A stretch of 52,215 nt of DNA from Candidatus Azobacteroides sp. (GTDB taxonomy: Bacteria > Bacteroidota > Bacteroidia > Bacteroidales > WRGA01): positions 1-52,215 of the forward strand of contig WRGA01000115.1 of NCBI GenBank assembly GCA_009787405.1, given 5' to 3'. Below are positions 8,628 through 18,230 of this stretch, piece after piece. The notes beneath the pieces are model-generated. The model saw only the letters and a program-made list of their open reading frames with translations, did no database searches and was not told the DNA's origin. Made by a program: the position numbers and the translations under genes. Each line of letters begins with the position of its first letter. Position 1 is the stretch's first letter.

Positions 8628-9944
8628 TCAGTTCTCTTTTATGAAATTGAATATTCCTCCTCCTTGTTTCAATATCATCGTTTTGTCAGCCGGATTAAAC
8701 TCCATGATGGCGCCGGCCTGTTCAAATTTGAATTTATCCTTTTCGGTCGCTTCCAAAGAAAAAGAAGGCTGTCCGTCGGCTTGTCCGATTAATGTTTTAT
8801 TGACTTTGGTAATAGTAATTTTTAAAGGTATTTGTCCGCATGAATAAACACCCGAATATTTATCCAAATCTTCATCCGTTACCTGATACGTTTTAAATTC
8901 CGGAATTTCGAACGGCTTATTATAAACGACGCTCAATACCGCAATGGCAATATCATTCCCATTACAATTTATGCCGTTGGCAGTATAGGCAAACGAAATG
9001 TTGTCATCGGGGAAATAAGCGAACATGGAACTGAACCCGTCTATTTCGCCCGTATGTCCGAAACCTGCCTTGTCGTAAAAAGGCATTGGAAGAAGTCCCA
9101 TTCCAAAGTGGTCTTTAATGGTTTCCATTTGCTTCAAACTGTTTACTGAAACCAACTTCCCGTTGAAAAGCGCTTCGCCGAATAAATTCAAATCACCGGG
9201 AGTAGAAACGATGCCTCCCGCCCCCAATGGTATTGACATGTTTGTTTCGGGTTCTATTTTCCAATCTTCAATATATTTATATGAATTACATTCGTTATCT
9301 TTTATGTTTATTTTTCCTCCATAATAAGTATTTTTCAATTCGACAGGCTGAATTATTTCTTCTTCAAGAATTTTTGAATAGGTGTTTTGATAAATTTTCT
9401 CAAGGATAAAAGTCAACAACACAAAGTTTGAATTGCTGTAACTTGCTTTAGAGTCGGGTTCAAAATCGCTTCCTCCCTTTGATATTATTTCGATCATCTC
9501 CCGTTCTGTTTTGGGCCGGGTATTCCAATCCGACCAATTACCATCCGTGAAATTGTGTATTCCGCTTCTATGGTAAAGTAAGTGTGTGATTGTTATTTTG
9601 TCGGCATTGTCTATTTCCGGAAAGAATTTATCAATTGTTTGATTCAAATCCAATTTATTCTCTTCAATGGCTTTAAAAACCAACACCGTAGTGAATGTTT
9701 TGGATATTGAACCTATTCTGTATTTTGAATTTTCATCCGCTTTTAATTTCTGTTCAATGTCGGCGAATCCGACAGATTTCGTATAGATCAATTCCTTATT
9801 TTGGGATACGGCGACACTTCCCATAAATCTGTTATTACTTGCAAGTGTATCGAAGTAAGCGTCTAATTTTGTTTTGTCAATATTTTGAGATAATCCCGCA
9901 AAATTTATCAGACTTGCCAATGATAAGATTAATATTTTATTCAT
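8628..9944 (-). CDS. Secreted serine hydrolase, beta-lactamase/PBP4* family
   Basis: A penicillin-recognising serine hydrolase (class C beta-lactamase, DD-peptidase and esterase clan). Counting from the ATG at 9944, it has the nucleophile motif S79-I-S-K82, a YSN motif in the SKASYSNSNF segment and an HTG triad (GFGHTGEIDG). A short C-terminal domain (about the last 90 residues) follows the catalytic domain. A signal peptide (MNKILILSLASLINFAG) supports this start; the longer frame back to 9977 begins with TTG and would bury it. The substrate cannot be read from sequence: peptidoglycan peptides, D-amino-acid peptides or esters are all possible. A 57-residue membrane protein lies 100 bases upstream on the same strand. 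Confidence 0.9.
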   Translation of the reverse strand: MNKILILSLASLINFAGLSQNIDKTKLDAYFDTLASNNRFMGSVAVSQNKELIYTKSVGFADIEQKLKADENSKYRIGSISKTFTTVLVFKAIEENKLDLNQTIDKFFPEIDNADKITITHLLYHRSGIHNFTDGNWSDWNTRPKTEREMIEIISKGGSDFEPDSKASYSNSNFVLLTFILEKIYQNTYSKILEEEIIQPVELKNTYYGGKINIKDNECNSYKYIEDWKIEPETNMSIPLGAGGIVSTPGDLNLFGEALFNGKLVSVNSLKQMETIKDHFGMGLLPMPFYDKAGFGHTGEIDGFSSMFAYFPDDNISFAYTANGINCNGNDIAIAVLSVVYNKPFEIPEFKTYQVTDEDLDKYSGVYSCGQIPLKITITKVNKTLIGQADGQPSFSLEATEKDKFKFEQAGAIMEFNPADKTMILKQGGGIFNFIKEN

Positions 9945-9992
9945 TTTGGAATTATTTATATGTTTATTGTTTATCAATTAAAAATTCATTAT

Positions 9993-10050
9993 AATTATCG
10001 AATGTTGCATCTACCTGCGGAGACAGGCAGGTATGACATTCGATAATCAT
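9993..10050. repeat. Miniature ATTATCG-ended palindrome
   Basis: A 58-bp hairpin whose ends (ATTATCGAATGT ... ACATTCGATAAT) match those of the ATGATTATCGG elements, with the ACCTGC...GCAGGT portion as stem, so it looks like an internally deleted copy. Its right end supplies the stop codon of the small gene at 10047-10220. Confidence 0.6.
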
Positions 10051-10220
10051 TTTATTTTATATGTCGTAATCATTAAATAAAACATAATTACAAACGGCAA
10101 CAATAATGCCGTAAAAATCAAAACTATTGCTGAAATCAGGTATTCCGGCTTTTTAGTTTTATGATAATGCCGAAAACTAAAACCGGCTATCGCCAAAAAC
10201 AATAAACTAATCCAAATCAT
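10047..10220 (-). CDS. Small two-helix membrane protein (57 residues)
   Basis: An open frame of 58 codons, not recognised. The predicted protein has two hydrophobic segments (about residues 2-15 and 29-50) separated by a basic hairpin (RHYHKTKKPEY), so it should be an inner-membrane hairpin protein. An AAAGAAG stretch lies eight bases before the ATG. It runs in the same direction as the serine hydrolase downstream (start 9944), so they could be co-transcribed, although a repeat hairpin lies between them. Confidence 0.55.
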   Translation of the reverse strand: MIWISLLFLAIAGFSFRHYHKTKKPEYLISAIVLIFTALLLPFVIMFYLMITTYKIK

Positions 10221-10265
10221 TTTATCTTCTTTTTGTAATGATTCCTTTTTTCATGGTGATATTTT

Positions 10266-10522
10266 GGTGGTGATGTAAAAAGTATGCTACCCTAATTCGC
10301 CGGAGAACAATGATTTAACTTGTCTTATCATCCCCTTAGCAGTAAAAAAGGCAGCTTTCTATTCTCTCTCTTATTCTCTTATTAAATGATTGAAAATAAG
10401 GGAATAAGGGTTTGTAGATATGACTAAACCACGCTACTAAGGGATTTGTAAATAGTAGTTAATTCAATACTGACTGATTGATTATATGCCTTTTGTAATC
10501 GCATACTTTTTACATCACTACC
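10266..10522. mobile_element. 257-bp element with 22-bp inverted ends
   Basis: GGTGGTGATGTAAAAAGTATGC (10266-10287) matches the reverse complement of 10501-10522 at 21 of 22 positions. There is no ORF inside. Nested near its centre is a second, smaller element with CCCTTAGCAG ends (10333-10443). No clear target duplication is seen. MITE-like. Confidence 0.65.
10333..10443. repeat. CCCTTAGCAG-ended structured element, copy 1
   Basis: Ends CCCTTAGCAG (10333-10342) and CTACTAAGGG (10434-10443), with an internal hairpin-forming CTTATTCTCTTATT...AATAAGGGAATAAG segment. A second copy lies at 28732-28842 with the same ends and core. Confidence 0.65.
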
Positions 10523-11062
10523 CATAAATAAACTCTCTGTCATTGTTTGAGAATTCAAGAGGAATGAAGATTCCTAAAATAGCCGTCAATATCCAAAAGC
10601 AAAGGAGAAAAATTTAAACCCGATAAATTATTCTCAAAAATCCTTACTTTATTATATTTGCATATTATTTAAAAAAGGCATTGTTAAACAGGCATAGACA
10701 ACCCTTATTTTTGTAGTTCCTTCAGCAGCACGGGAATATATCCGGTCTCTGGCCCTTATTCGCTTATTCCGGGGAATTTTATCGGCATTTATGTATTTAT
10801 AAATAATGCGAATCACGGGTTGAGATTAGGGTTTTCTGTCCCGCCGGGGACAAAATGTTGGTAGAAATATTAAGAACCCCCGCTATTTAGTGCCTGACGG
10901 CACATTTCAACACGTAATTTGTACAAAATATCGAATTTCAACCCGTGATTCGTATAAATAAGGAAAATAAAGGTGAGACCGGTTGCATTATATCGGCTGT
11001 TAAGCTACTAAAAGGGCTTTTAGAAGATAAGATTTTTATTTTGAATCTATATAAGATTAACA
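10523..11062. other. Gene-free region with nested inverted repeats
   Basis: I see no gene. A TATATTTG promoter-like box lies at 10653-10660 without a recognisable gene behind it. Outer arms CCGGTCTC (10742-10749) and GAGACCGG (10975-10982) enclose the inverted-repeat element at 10807-10953. Confidence 0.5.
10807..10953. mobile_element. 147-bp MITE-like element flanked by 8-bp direct repeats
   Basis: Inverted ends GCGAATCACGGGTTGA (10808-10823) and TCAACCCGTGATTCGT (10938-10953) match at 15 of 16 positions. The identical octamer ATAAATAA lies on both sides (10799-10806 and 10954-10961), which suggests a target duplication, though it is AT-only. The interior has one GTCCCGCCGGGGAC hairpin unit and no ORF. 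Confidence 0.6.
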
Positions 11063-11317
11063 CTACCTTAAAAAATATTTAAAGTCCTTTACAAGTTCTT
11101 CTCCTTCCATATCATAATAATCTACAAAAACTTTTGAATATTCACTGTGGATATAAAATTGCTTAAAAGGATCAAGACTTTTTTTATCAATTAAATATTT
11201 AACAGAGAAACCTGCCAATGAATTTTGCTGTTTTTGCTCAATTACCCGCTCACGCCGATTTATAATCGGTATGTCCCTGTGCAGGGACGGATGAAGGCAC
11301 GAATTACAAACTCGCAC
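11063..11317 (-). pseudogene. Possible gene remnant, unknown
   Basis: An 84-codon frame. Its first third is read from repeat-like DNA (GTCCCTGTGCAGGGAC hairpin at about 11272-11287), while the last 55 residues, from about EQKQQNSLAGFS to FKYFLR, have protein-like composition. It may be the end of a lost gene fused to repeat sequence. I recognise no family. Confidence 0.3.
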
Positions 11318-11391
11318 CTTCCTGCATTCTCACAGAACAACCCGCCGTGAAAGTCTCCTTCATCCGGTTCTTTATGTTAATAATCGCCCAA

Positions 11392-11424
11392 AATTAATCA
11401 ATTATTCTGAATAATCGATTAATT
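11392..11424. repeat. 33-bp near-perfect AT-rich palindrome
   Basis: AATTAATCAATTATTC, a central T, then GAATAATCGATTAATT: 15 of 16 pairs match. It could be a binding site for a dimeric protein or a cruciform-forming repeat; no gene is adjacent. Confidence 0.6.
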
Positions 11425-11520
11425 CTTTATGGATGTACCCATGCATCATTCTACCAAACAGTTTCCTCAATTATTTAAGAGCCAATCAATCGCATTAACC
11501 TGTTTCACACCGTTGGGCTG

Positions 11521-11700
11521 AAAACACCACCTCTCCACTCCCTGTCCCGTCAGAGACAAAATGTTTTCTTCTTCACATTACGTCCCTGACGGGACTTTGG
11601 TCATCGGAGGAATTCTCCTTTCTACCAATATGTTGTCCCCGGCGGGACAAGGGGTGAAGGGATGGTGTTTTTCTACCGATATAACGTCCCCGGCGGGATA
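11521..11700. repeat. GTCCC...GGGAC hairpin repeat cluster
   Basis: About 130 bases here (11521-11650) are nearly identical to 17947-18075 inside the MITE-like element at 17835-18142. The unit includes AAAACACCAC at the left, two to three GTCCC-(4)-GGGAC hairpins and TTTCTACCAATATGTTGTC. A second TACCGATATAACGTCCC unit follows and runs up to the gyrB stop codon, so it could act as the gyrB terminator. Partial copies lie at 81-112, 3100-3250 and 10832-10872. Confidence 0.7.
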
Positions 11701-11712
11701 AAAAGAAGATTT

Positions 11713-13680
<1,968 letters not shown>

Positions 13681-13701
13681 TTACATACCGTAAAAAACGA
13701 A

Positions 13702-13709
13702 CAAATATA
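13702..13709 (-). promoter_or_regulatory. Promoter -7 box (TATATTTG) of gyrB
   Basis: CAAATATA on the plus strand reads TATATTTG on the minus strand, about 30 bases before the gyrB start. No clear -33 element. Confidence 0.5.
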
Positions 13710-13730
13710 TGAAAAATTCTCGAACCGGGA

Positions 13731-13759
13731 AAGCCGGAAATCAATCTTGTCTCCGGCTT
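13731..13759. terminator. Hairpin between the porin gene and gyrB
   Basis: AAGCCGGA (13731-13738) pairs with TCCGGCTT (13752-13759). It lies about 45 bases after the stop of the porin gene at 13805 and before the gyrB promoter, so it probably terminates porin transcription, although the U-tract is better placed for the plus strand. Confidence 0.55.
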
Positions 13760-13804
13760 TTTGTATTTGTCGTGTGCAAAGCGGCATAAATAACCTTACT
13801 TCTT

Positions 13805-14959
13805 TCATCTAAAATTAATATGCAATCTTAAAATACCGACTAAAGCATCGGGTAGTTTTGCGTCTGTTCCTGACGGATTAACAATATATTGAATATCGGG
13901 TTGAATAGCAAAATTTTCATTGAATCGCCATTTGTAATACAACTCTAATATGGTTTCGTGCTTATGGCTTGCCTTGTGCAAATCGAGACCGGCAACAGCA
14001 AGTCCTGACATATCTTTTCCTTTTTTGCTGAAAATTCCGTAATAATCGGCTCCAAAGCCAAGATAATAAGCGTGTTTGTTTTTCGGACAAAAGACTGCTT
14101 GGGCAAATAATCCGATTTTTTTGTTTTTCGCCTCGTTGTACCGGACAGTTTGATCAATCAAGGCATAAAATCCGTAGTTGTGTCGGAAAACATAATCCAT
14201 ACATTGGCTTTCAACATTAAATTCTTTGAACCCGGAATGATAAAAGGAGCCTAATTTATAAATACCTTCCAAGTTTTTTATTCGAGTATTGGCGTGAAAT
14301 TCCGTAACGGCAAGCAGTCCGTCATTTTTGCAGAATTTCCAACGCAGATTGTAAGGATTATCTTCAAAAGGCGTTTGATTGCCGTCAAAAACAGCGGTTT
14401 GCCAACTAAACATGTCATTGACATCCCATTTTACGAAAATACCCGGCCCGGTAAGCGGAAAAACAGGCACGGGAATATTCCCCGAAACACCCGACGGAAC
14501 ACCAAATGAACTGTTGATAAATTCCGCCCCGTTCTCACTCACCATAAATTCTGCATTCAAATCCTGCACCCCTATTGTAAATGAAAATTCCTTAAATTTT
14601 TGTTTAATCCAAAGTTCGTGTAAATATATGTGCGTTCCGGCGTCAATATTTGAAGCAACCTGAAGGTCGCCCGTAAAATTCTCCGAGAGCGACTTTCCGT
14701 GTATGGTTGCACCATTGATAAAGAAACTTCCGCCTTTCCACCAACGAGCTTTTTCCGTATCAAAACCTATTGTCAAATTTCCCATACCCATATAGCCGCC
14801 GCCTCTTTTTAACCCTCCGACCGCATTAGTATAAACATCTCCGACGTATGACGCTTCAAAATGCAGGGGACATTTTTTTTCAGGGATTGAATCCTGTTGC
14901 CCGTACGATAGTTGAAATATACTTGATACAACAATAAATAACCCGACCTTTTTTTGCAT
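13805..14959 (-). CDS. OprB-like carbohydrate-selective porin
   Basis: An outer-membrane channel protein of 384 residues. It starts with a signal peptide (to about residue 20, SYGQQ) and the rest looks like a 16-strand barrel. The OprB features are the start LHFEASYVGDVYTNAVGG, the ELWIKQKF strand, GVQDLNAEFM, and a final strand ending LRLHINFR with a terminal aromatic-Arg. The family takes up glucose and other sugars by passive diffusion; the real substrate here is unknown. The LuxR-type regulator ends 95 bases upstream on the same strand with two small hairpins between, so the porin could be the last gene of that unit or its target. Confidence 0.82.
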   Translation of the reverse strand: MQKKVGLFIVVSSIFQLSYGQQDSIPEKKCPLHFEASYVGDVYTNAVGGLKRGGGYMGMGNLTIGFDTEKARWWKGGSFFINGATIHGKSLSENFTGDLQVASNIDAGTHIYLHELWIKQKFKEFSFTIGVQDLNAEFMVSENGAEFINSSFGVPSGVSGNIPVPVFPLTGPGIFVKWDVNDMFSWQTAVFDGNQTPFEDNPYNLRWKFCKNDGLLAVTEFHANTRIKNLEGIYKLGSFYHSGFKEFNVESQCMDYVFRHNYGFYALIDQTVRYNEAKNKKIGLFAQAVFCPKNKHAYYLGFGADYYGIFSKKGKDMSGLAVAGLDLHKASHKHETILELYYKWRFNENFAIQPDIQYIVNPSGTDAKLPDALVGILRLHINFR

Positions 14960-15054
14960 TATTAAAAATTTTTACAAAGGTCGGGTTATCCGATCGGTTG
15001 AAAAATCCCTTATTTTAGGGAATTTTCGAGAGGCTATCCCTATTTATGGGGATT

Positions 15055-15663
15055 TTATAACAATTCATCCTGAGAAACCAGATTGTTGAACAGCGCATAC
15101 AAGGTTAAACCGGAAACGGTTTTAATACCGGTTTTATGAACAATGTTTTTCCGATGCGAAATGACAGTATGTGTGGATATGTGTAATTTCTCCGCTATTT
15201 CCTTGTTTTGCAATCCTTTAGCCACAGCTATGAGTATATCTTTTTCGCGGTCGGACAGTTCTACGTTTTCTATCGGCCGGTTGTTTTTTTGTTGTGCCGT
15301 TTCAATGATTTTGATTACTTTTTGGGGAATCATCCGGCCTTCGTCGTAAATATCCAGTATGCCGTCAAAATTTTGAAGAGTTTCCGGATCAACATATTGA
15401 TATAAAATAGCGATAAGGCAAACGCCCGGATAACCGGCAAACAGGTTACGAATGCCGGCCGGTTTATAAAATTTGATAATTGCCGGATTAAAAAGAATGA
15501 TTTGAACGTCTTCTTTTATGATTTTATCTTCAAATGATTGTAAATCGGGGAAACAAGCCGTTACTTGAAAACAGGGATTCTTTTCCAGAAACAGTTTAGA
15601 GCCTTCTCTGATTATCTCTGAGGGTTCGATAATGATTGTTCGATATTTTTCAGGTTGTTTCAT
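15055..15663 (-). CDS. LuxR/NarL-type regulator with degenerate receiver domain
   Basis: A 202-residue DNA-binding regulator. Residues about 8-125 resemble a response-regulator receiver, but the usual phospho-acceptor Asp is Asn (ILFNPA, N59) and the acidic pocket is weak (EPSEIIRE), so it is probably not phosphorylated. The C-terminal LuxR/GerE helix-turn-helix is intact (LSDREKDILIAVAKGLQNKE, then IAEKLHISTHTVISHRKNI; about residues 135-200). The gene overlaps the end of the hemerythrin gene by 14 bases, which points to translational coupling and a shared task. Confidence 0.88.
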   Translation of the reverse strand: MKQPEKYRTIIIEPSEIIREGSKLFLEKNPCFQVTACFPDLQSFEDKIIKEDVQIILFNPAIIKFYKPAGIRNLFAGYPGVCLIAILYQYVDPETLQNFDGILDIYDEGRMIPQKVIKIIETAQQKNNRPIENVELSDREKDILIAVAKGLQNKEIAEKLHISTHTVISHRKNIVHKTGIKTVSGLTLYALFNNLVSQDELL

Positions 15664-16348
15664 TGTTCTTTTCGACGTGTTTCACTAATGAAATCAAAAT
15701 TTTATCCTCAAGCAAGGTATGTTTGCCCAGGTCGTATTCAAACATAAAGAGATTTAACAGTATATCCCTGCATTTTTCAATCGTACAATCTTGGGGAAGG
15801 TATTTTATCATGATGTTTTTGAGGTCGTTAAGCGCAGCGTCGATATCGCTGTGATTCGTTTCGTATTCTTTGATTTGATACGTGTTGCTTTTTACTCCGT
15901 TGAGCAATTGTATGATATAAGGAAAAACAATTTCTTCTTCGTATTTGAAATGGGCTATGACTTCCTGTTTATACTTTTCACAAAAAGAGTTCAGAATGTT
16001 TCCGTTTTTGAGCCGGCAAATAGTTGCTAAATGAAGAATGTTGTCGATTATTTGAGGCATACGGACTTCTAAATAATCTTTGTGTGAATTTTGTAAGTAC
16101 ATGATCATGCCTTCAATCGGTATTTGCTTTAAATACTGACTGTCAGGACAATAATCATCGAAAGTATAAATATTGCAAACAAGCAAAAGCAAGGGAACGG
16201 ATATATTTTTTTCGTTACAGACTTGTTTTACTGTTTTTTCGCCGAATCCGAGATTAATTCCAAAATAAGGCAAAACATACAACAGTCGGATATTGGCTGA
16301 TATTACATCAGCCATCTTTGTGTTTTCTGAAAATATAGCGTAATTCAT
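15650..16348 (-). CDS. Hemerythrin-domain protein (RIC/YtfE-like)
   Basis: A 232-residue cytosolic protein. The first part (about residues 10-50) resembles the ScdA/DUF542 N-terminus of Ric/YtfE iron-sulfur repair proteins, but lacks the Cys pair of that motif (LPYFGINLGFGEKTVKQV). The rest is a four-helix hemerythrin-like bundle carrying likely iron ligands in HKDYLEVRMPQIIDNI, AHFKYEEEIVFPYI and a late HTLLEDKIL. Such domains bind a diiron centre and respond to oxygen, nitric oxide or peroxide. It overlaps the LuxR-type regulator downstream by 14 bases; I infer that it senses for that regulator. A -7 box lies at 16369-16376. Confidence 0.85.
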   Translation of the reverse strand: MNYAIFSENTKMADVISANIRLLYVLPYFGINLGFGEKTVKQVCNEKNISVPLLLLVCNIYTFDDYCPDSQYLKQIPIEGMIMYLQNSHKDYLEVRMPQIIDNILHLATICRLKNGNILNSFCEKYKQEVIAHFKYEEEIVFPYIIQLLNGVKSNTYQIKEYETNHSDIDAALNDLKNIMIKYLPQDCTIEKCRDILLNLFMFEYDLGKHTLLEDKILISLVKHVEKNNETT

Positions 16349-16368
16349 CGAAATATTTTTTTAAAATG

Positions 16369-16376
16369 CAAAGGTA
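16369..16376 (-). promoter_or_regulatory. Promoter -7 box (TACCTTTG) of the hemerythrin/LuxR operon
   Basis: CAAAGGTA on the plus strand reads TACCTTTG on the minus strand, about 22 bases before the hemerythrin start. No clear -33 element, which could mean activator dependence. Confidence 0.58.
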
Positions 16377-16415
16377 CTGATTTCAAAATTAAAGTTACCG
16401 ACGATCTTGCATATC

Positions 16416-17618
16416 TTATAAAAATAAAAAAGAAGGGAGAACCTCAACAGACATTCCGTCCTTTTCGAAATGGTCTTTTTGATCAAGTGTTATGATGAAT
16501 CCGTTTTTCAGATCGAATGTTTGCATCGCTTCATACAATCCGGATAATTCCCGTTGCAAATTATCCGGATTCAAATGGTAACATGCTTGTATCGCCCGAT
16601 GGATGATCCCCTTTTCCATGATTAGAAAGTCACATTCCCCTTTATTCTTATAATAATAGATTTCTTTATATTGCCGCCGAAGGGATAAAAAAATCAGATT
16701 CTCGAATTTATGCCCTGCGTCGGATTTAAAACTCGGAGTAACAATTTCAACCAACCCGGTGTCTATAGCATATATTTTTTTCGGATTTATATTCTGTTTC
16801 TTGAGAGAATAATCAAAGAGAGGTACAAAATTTAACAAATAACATTGTTCCAAATGAGAAAAATATTCCAAAATGGTAGTCGTTGAAAGAATGTTGAATG
16901 TATTTTTCAATTTATTCCCGGAAACATAATTCCCGACATTCGACAACAAAAAAAGAGTCAACCGTTGTAATGTCTTGATGTCTCGCAAATTATACCGGAT
17001 TGCAATATCCCGGAATAAAATATCATCGAGAAGCATCATCAAGATTTCCGGTACATCATTTTTGAGGTATTCGGGAAAACCGCCTTTATTAAGATACTTC
17101 AGTACTGATTCTTTATTTTTTTCAAGCGAAAAAAAACGGCAAAATTCATTATAAGAAAACGGGAAAAGCTCGGATGAAAGATGTCTTCCCGTAAGGCTTG
17201 TCCCCGACTCTCCGCTCAACAAGGAGGTATTTGATCCGGTTACGAACACCCGGAAATTTTCTTCCGATTTTTGTCTGACATACCTTTCCCATCCTTTTAT
17301 AATTTGAATTTCGTCAAACATCAGTACGTTCGATCGGGATTCGGCAATTAATTCGTCTAACTTTCCGGTATCGGATAACTCAAAATCAACTAAACGGGGA
17401 TCGTCAAAATTGATGTAAACAGCTTGTGGATATTTTTCGCGAAGCATTTGAAACAATAAGGTACTTTTTCCGCACCTTCGTATGCCCGAAACAATGGTTG
17501 CAAAATTTTTCACATCAGGCAACAACAGCAATTGCTCGCGTGACAGACTTTTATCCTTTCGAACAATTGTCTCTTTTTGAGAGATCATTATTTCCTGTAA
17601 ATATTGCTTTTGTAACAT
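16416..17618 (-). CDS. AAA-type ATPase with DUF4143 domain
   Basis: A member of the large archaeal/bacterial ATPase family with an N-terminal AAA_14 domain and a C-terminal DUF4143, a nuclease-like fold. Counting from ATG 17618, Walker A is GIRRCGKST (about 45-53), Walker B is VLMFDEIQ (about 98-105), and a sensor VTGSN follows at about 125. The nuclease-like part includes a CDFLI motif late in the protein. Biological role is unknown for most members. The longer frame to 17681 would run through a TATCTTTG promoter box at 17640-17647, so I start at 17618; ATG 17588 is also possible. Single gene. Confidence 0.87.
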   Translation of the reverse strand: MLQKQYLQEIMISQKETIVRKDKSLSREQLLLLPDVKNFATIVSGIRRCGKSTLLFQMLREKYPQAVYINFDDPRLVDFELSDTGKLDELIAESRSNVLMFDEIQIIKGWERYVRQKSEENFRVFVTGSNTSLLSGESGTSLTGRHLSSELFPFSYNEFCRFFSLEKNKESVLKYLNKGGFPEYLKNDVPEILMMLLDDILFRDIAIRYNLRDIKTLQRLTLFLLSNVGNYVSGNKLKNTFNILSTTTILEYFSHLEQCYLLNFVPLFDYSLKKQNINPKKIYAIDTGLVEIVTPSFKSDAGHKFENLIFLSLRRQYKEIYYYKNKGECDFLIMEKGIIHRAIQACYHLNPDNLQRELSGLYEAMQTFDLKNGFIITLDQKDHFEKDGMSVEVLPSFLFL

Positions 17619-17639
17619 AATTGCAAAATGATTATGCTG

Positions 17640-17647
17640 CAAAGATA
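17640..17647 (-). promoter_or_regulatory. Promoter -7 box (TATCTTTG) of the DUF4143 ATPase gene
   Basis: CAAAGATA on the plus strand reads TATCTTTG on the minus strand, 22 bases before ATG 17618. It decides against the upstream start codon at 17681. Confidence 0.55.
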
Positions 17648-17746
17648 TTATTTTCCGGTTATAACGGATATTATTATTCATTTTAAATGAATACTATTAT
17701 TCGTTTGAAATGAATACTATTGAAAAGATGGAAGAATTTATATATT

Positions 17747-17822
17747 AAACGCCAAGTCGCCAAGACGGAAAGGCGCGAAGTTTAAATTCTTTGTGCCTTG
17801 GTGTCTTTGCCTCTTCGCGTTT
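17747..17822. repeat. AAACGCCAAG/CTTCGCGTTT palindromic repeat, copy 2
   Basis: Same family as 2921-2988 and 40918-40993: AAACGCCAAG at the left, GCGAAGTTTAAATTCTTTGTG in the middle and CTTCGCGTTT at the right. It lies just left of the second ATGATTATCGG element. Confidence 0.75.
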
Positions 17823-17834
17823 GAAATAATAAAT

Positions 17835-18142
17835 AATGATTATCGGATATTATGCCCGGCCCTCCCTGCAGGTAAATGTAAAAAATGTGTCAATGTTTCT
17901 AAAAATATTCGTTTTTTTTGTCCCGCTGGGGACATTATATCGGTAGAAAAACACCACCCCTTCACTCCCCGGCCCGCCGGGGACAAAATGTTTTCTTCTC
18001 CACATTACGTCCCTGACGGGACTTTGGTCACCGGCGGATTTCTCCTTTCTACCAATATGTTGTCCCCGGCGGGACAAAAAAACGAATATTACATTTTTAC
18101 ACCTCATTTGGAGGATAGGTAGGTGCAACATCCGATAATCAT
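17835..18142. mobile_element. MITE-like element with ATGATTATCGG ends, copy 2
   Basis: About 308 bp with inverted ends (ATGATTATCGG at 17836 and CCGATAATCAT at 18132-18142). The octamer TAATAAAT flanks it on both sides (17827-17834 and 18143-18150). The interior carries the GTCCC...GGGAC hairpin cluster (17915-18080), nearly identical to 11521-11650. The subterminal motif GGATAGGTAGGTGCAACATC is shared with the left arm of copy 1. No ORF of its own; frames across it are repeat-derived. Confidence 0.72.
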
Positions 18143-18230
18143 TAATAAATTATTAAATTCTGTCATAGTACATATCGTTCAATCATTTTATTGTATTTTT
18201 ACCGCGAATTTTTCAATCGGGTTACTTGAC

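Noticed and set aside
18123-18230. Longer start of the Lnb-type protein
   Set aside because: It begins with TTG inside a mobile element and would place 36 unlikely residues before a good signal segment.
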